Shown piece after piece: positions 15,967 to 17,479 of a stretch of 17,479 bases of DNA. A program made the translations under genes and the position numbers. The notes beneath the pieces were generated by a model. The model did not search any database. It was not told the DNA's origin and worked only from the letters and a program-made list of their open reading frames with translations. Position 1 is the stretch's first letter. Each line of letters opens with the position of its first letter. Source of the stretch: Gemmatimonadaceae bacterium (GTDB lineage: Bacteria; Gemmatimonadota; Gemmatimonadetes; Gemmatimonadales; Gemmatimonadaceae); the NCBI GenBank assembly GCA_013816695.1, contig JACDDZ010000010.1, positions 1 to 17,479 of the forward strand, in the 5' to 3' direction.

Positions 15967-16014
15967 GCTGTCGGTTTCTGCTGTCGGTTTTCACTAATAT
16001 TATCCGTCAACCCA
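15967..16014 (+). repeat. Internal diverged copy of the right-end arm region
   Basis: GCTGTCGGTTT occurs at 15967-15977 and 15980-15990, then ATTATCCGTCAACCCA at 15999-16014. The right end reads GCTGTCGATTC twice (17229-17251) then ATTATCCTGCAACCCA (17260-17275). The order and spacing agree and about three quarters of positions match by eye, so this looks like an old element end inside the present element. The rest of the 229-bp gap after hsdR shows no gene. Confidence 0.55.
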
Positions 16015-16047
16015 CGCGGCTTTGCTCGAATTGATCGAGGACATTGG

Positions 16048-17106
16048 GTGTTAGTAAAGCTCATCGCGGAGTCTGAGCGCGAGACGAAGCGGCGCATTCT
16101 CCACTATTTCGGCATCAGCTCAATCGGTCATGACTTGAGCCGACGCCAGATATTTCGCTCGTTATCGCCCTTCCTTCCACAACTTACGCGCGAAGATGTG
16201 GACCGTCTTGGGGATGACGCCCGCGAGCTTCCGCGGATCCTGCGCGACGCACCGTCGCCAGTCGCGCGCGATCGCATTCTCCGCCAATGGCGGTACGGAC
16301 CGGCATTACACTCAGGCTTCGCCGAGAGCATTCTTCGCTCTGTAGGCCGTGAGCTAGCACGTCATACTGGGTTCAAAACCGAGCTACTCGATGTTCTCCT
16401 CCCGTTGGCGCTGTCTAATTCCGAGAACACCGATTACGGTGCGACCTCTTTCCGAACCTTGCTGGCGCGGCACTATCCAAATGTGATTGAGCAATATCCG
16501 GCCCTCTCAAGGGCATATAGGCAAGACCTTGATCGCGAAGCAGCAGCAGAAGAAGCGAGGGAGCGCAGTCGACTCAAGGCCGAGGCGGACGAGCGTGATC
16601 GGCAGGCGCGCCTTGCCGCTTTACGCGAGGCTCGAATAGCCGAAATCAGTGCCATGTCGTTGCCACGCCGTGTGGAGTTGCTGCTGTCTAGTGGCACCGG
16701 CCTCGATGGACCTTATCCGGATTCGTGGGGCGAGGTGACCCCGGACGAACTTGAATTACTCGACTCCGAGGCGCGGCTGCAGCTGATTCGACTGCTGCGC
16801 GGAAAGAAGAGAAGGATCTTTCGACAGATTCGTGCAACGCTGAAGCAGGTCGATCGATCCTTGGAAACACAGCAGCGTAGGGATTTCGCGGACCGGCTGA
16901 ATGGCTTGGGAGTTGTCGAGCAGCTTGAGGATCTGGCCTCCGCCGGTGTCCCACTCGGTAGGTACCCGATATCGCTAGCGCAACTTGGCATCGATTATTG
17001 TGCCCAGCTTCCCGCAGAGCTTCGGCAGCGCCTAATGATCAGGCTATACCGCCAGCGTGGCGCATGGGCCTCACTGCGCAAAGCGTTGGGTGCCGCAGAC
17101 AGGTAG
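16048..17106 (+). CDS. Hypothetical coiled-coil protein at the attR end
   Basis: I do not recognise this 352-residue protein. It is soluble and highly charged. Residues ~1-150 are helical (ESERETKRRILHYFGISSI; LFL-type repeats such as LLDVLLPLALSN). Residues ~157-205 are a long Arg/Glu/Ala-rich helix (DREAAAEEARERSRLKAEAD, DERDRQARLAALREARIAEI) predicted to form a coiled coil. The C-terminal part (205-352) contains SWGEVTPDELELLDSEARLQ and a basic helix (RGKKRRIFRQIRATLKQ). GTG at 16048 is supported by GAGG at 16036-16039 with 8-nt spacing. It is isolated between the hsdR remnant and attR, and bracketed by the internal and terminal arm-like repeats, so it may have been acquired separately. 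A DNA- or protein-binding role is only a guess. Confidence 0.7.
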   Translation: MLVKLIAESERETKRRILHYFGISSIGHDLSRRQIFRSLSPFLPQLTREDVDRLGDDARELPRILRDAPSPVARDRILRQWRYGPALHSGFAESILRSVGRELARHTGFKTELLDVLLPLALSNSENTDYGATSFRTLLARHYPNVIEQYPALSRAYRQDLDREAAAEEARERSRLKAEADERDRQARLAALREARIAEISAMSLPRRVELLLSSGTGLDGPYPDSWGEVTPDELELLDSEARLQLIRLLRGKKRRIFRQIRATLKQVDRSLETQQRRDFADRLNGLGVVEQLEDLASAGVPLGRYPISLAQLGIDYCAQLPAELRQRLMIRLYRQRGAWASLRKALGAADR

Positions 17107-17228
17107 CTATCGCGCGTGTCGGACGGAAGCCGTCTAACCCGCAGAACAATTGTGCCGTCCGCTTCACGAGGATTGAGAGGGCGGAGTCATTGACAGTTGC
17201 CCATAGGTTACCCCGCCTCGCTGAAACT

Positions 17229-17275
17229 GCTGTCGATTCCGCTGTCGATTCAAGCCGACATTATCCTGCAACCCA
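17229..17275 (+). repeat. Candidate integrase arm-type sites, right end
   Basis: GCTGTCGATTC occurs at 17229-17239 and 17241-17251 (12 nt start to start), identical to the undecamer pair at 6195-6218 inside attL, and is followed by ATTATCCTGCAACCCA at 17260-17275. It lies about 100 bp inside attR. The surrounding 17107-17352 holds no gene; a small GACGG-AAG-CCGTC hairpin follows the 16048-17106 stop. Confidence 0.6.
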
Positions 17276-17352
17276 AGAGTCCAGTTGTGGCAGATCACGG
17301 GGTCCGTCAATGATTTACAGGTATGTTGCCGGACTTCTTACTCCCTTGGGGT

Positions 17353-17397
17353 CGCCTGATAAGCGTGAGGTCCGAGGTTCAACTCCTCGATGGCCCA
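17353..17397 (+). repeat. attR: duplicated tRNA-Ile 3' end (tRNA fragment)
   Basis: These 45 bases are identical to 6076-6120 of tRNA-Ile, from the anticodon stem to the discriminator base. The upstream half of a tRNA is absent, so this is a fragment left by integration and not a second tRNA gene. Chromosomal sequence is expected to resume at 17398. Confidence 0.93.
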
Positions 17398-17413
17398 CTT
17401 CATTAAATGATTG

Positions 17414-17446
17414 TCCCGCATAGGCTTTCCGCTTGTGCGGGATTTT
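17414..17446 (+). terminator. Rho-independent terminator after attR (probable original tRNA-Ile terminator)
   Basis: TCCCGCA (17414-17420) pairs with TGCGGGA (17436-17442) with a 15-nt loop, followed by TTTT. The stem is nearly the same as that after the intact tRNA at 6137-6167. Since attR joins the original downstream flank, this is probably the native terminator, separated from its tRNA by the element. Confidence 0.75.
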
Positions 17447-17479
17447 CATTTTCTGCGGGCAGTGGTTCCTGCGCTACTT

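Noticed and set aside
17353..17397. Second tRNA-Ile gene
   Set aside because: Only the 3' half is present; no acceptor 5' strand or D arm upstream, so it is attR.
16998..17423. 141-codon plus-strand frame running through attR
   Set aside because: Overlaps the end of the 352-residue gene in another frame, and its 3' part is the tRNA fragment and arm-site DNA.

Overview
The window is about 57-58% GC and comes from a bacterium. The 5' third and the last ~80 bases look like ordinary chromosome; the ~11.3 kb between them is an integrated mobile element. No 16S or clade-defining marker is present. The GC content, frequent GTG/TTG starts, CCA-less tRNA and soil-type gene set would fit Gemmatimonadota or a similar soil or sediment lineage, but that is only a weak inference.

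Chromosomal part (1-6120). A minus-strand CNNM/CorC-type transporter-like protein (cut by the window edge) is divergent, across only 25 bp, from a CDF-family metal efflux transporter with a His-rich N-terminus. Next come a soluble orphan histidine kinase with an RsbRD-like N-terminal domain, the translational GTPase gene typA/bipA, a small extremely Asp-rich protein, and a tRNA-Ile(GAT) gene. Two copies of a ~85 bp intergenic repeat flank the kinase gene; the second continues into an inverted copy and forms a long imperfect hairpin.

Integrated element (6076-17397). The last 45 bp of tRNA-Ile recur exactly at 17353-17397, giving attL and attR around 11,277 bp of DNA. Just inside attL, on the minus strand, lie a tyrosine recombinase with a complete catalytic set and an overlapping small HTH protein that is a likely excisionase. 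Short paired repeats (GCTGTCGATTC twice) sit near both ends and look like integrase arm-type sites; a diverged third pair lies internally at 15967-15992.

Cargo of the element: an unknown minus-strand protein; a MGGFGSG-type zinc-ribbon protein; a small XRE repressor with repeated operator-like sites upstream; a run of plus-strand genes of unknown function (10309-13374), three of them predicted membrane proteins; an open-reading-frame remnant of a type I restriction HsdR subunit that lacks the nuclease domain and Walker A; and an unknown coiled-coil protein next to attR. No hsdM or hsdS is present, so there is no working restriction system here.

The most notable non-coding signal is at about 12095-12213. 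It contains several stable hairpins (one capped by a GAAA tetraloop) followed by two mutually exclusive stems, one of them a terminator with eight T. This could be an attenuator or riboswitch-like leader, or a small RNA, upstream of the 12394-13374 membrane protein.
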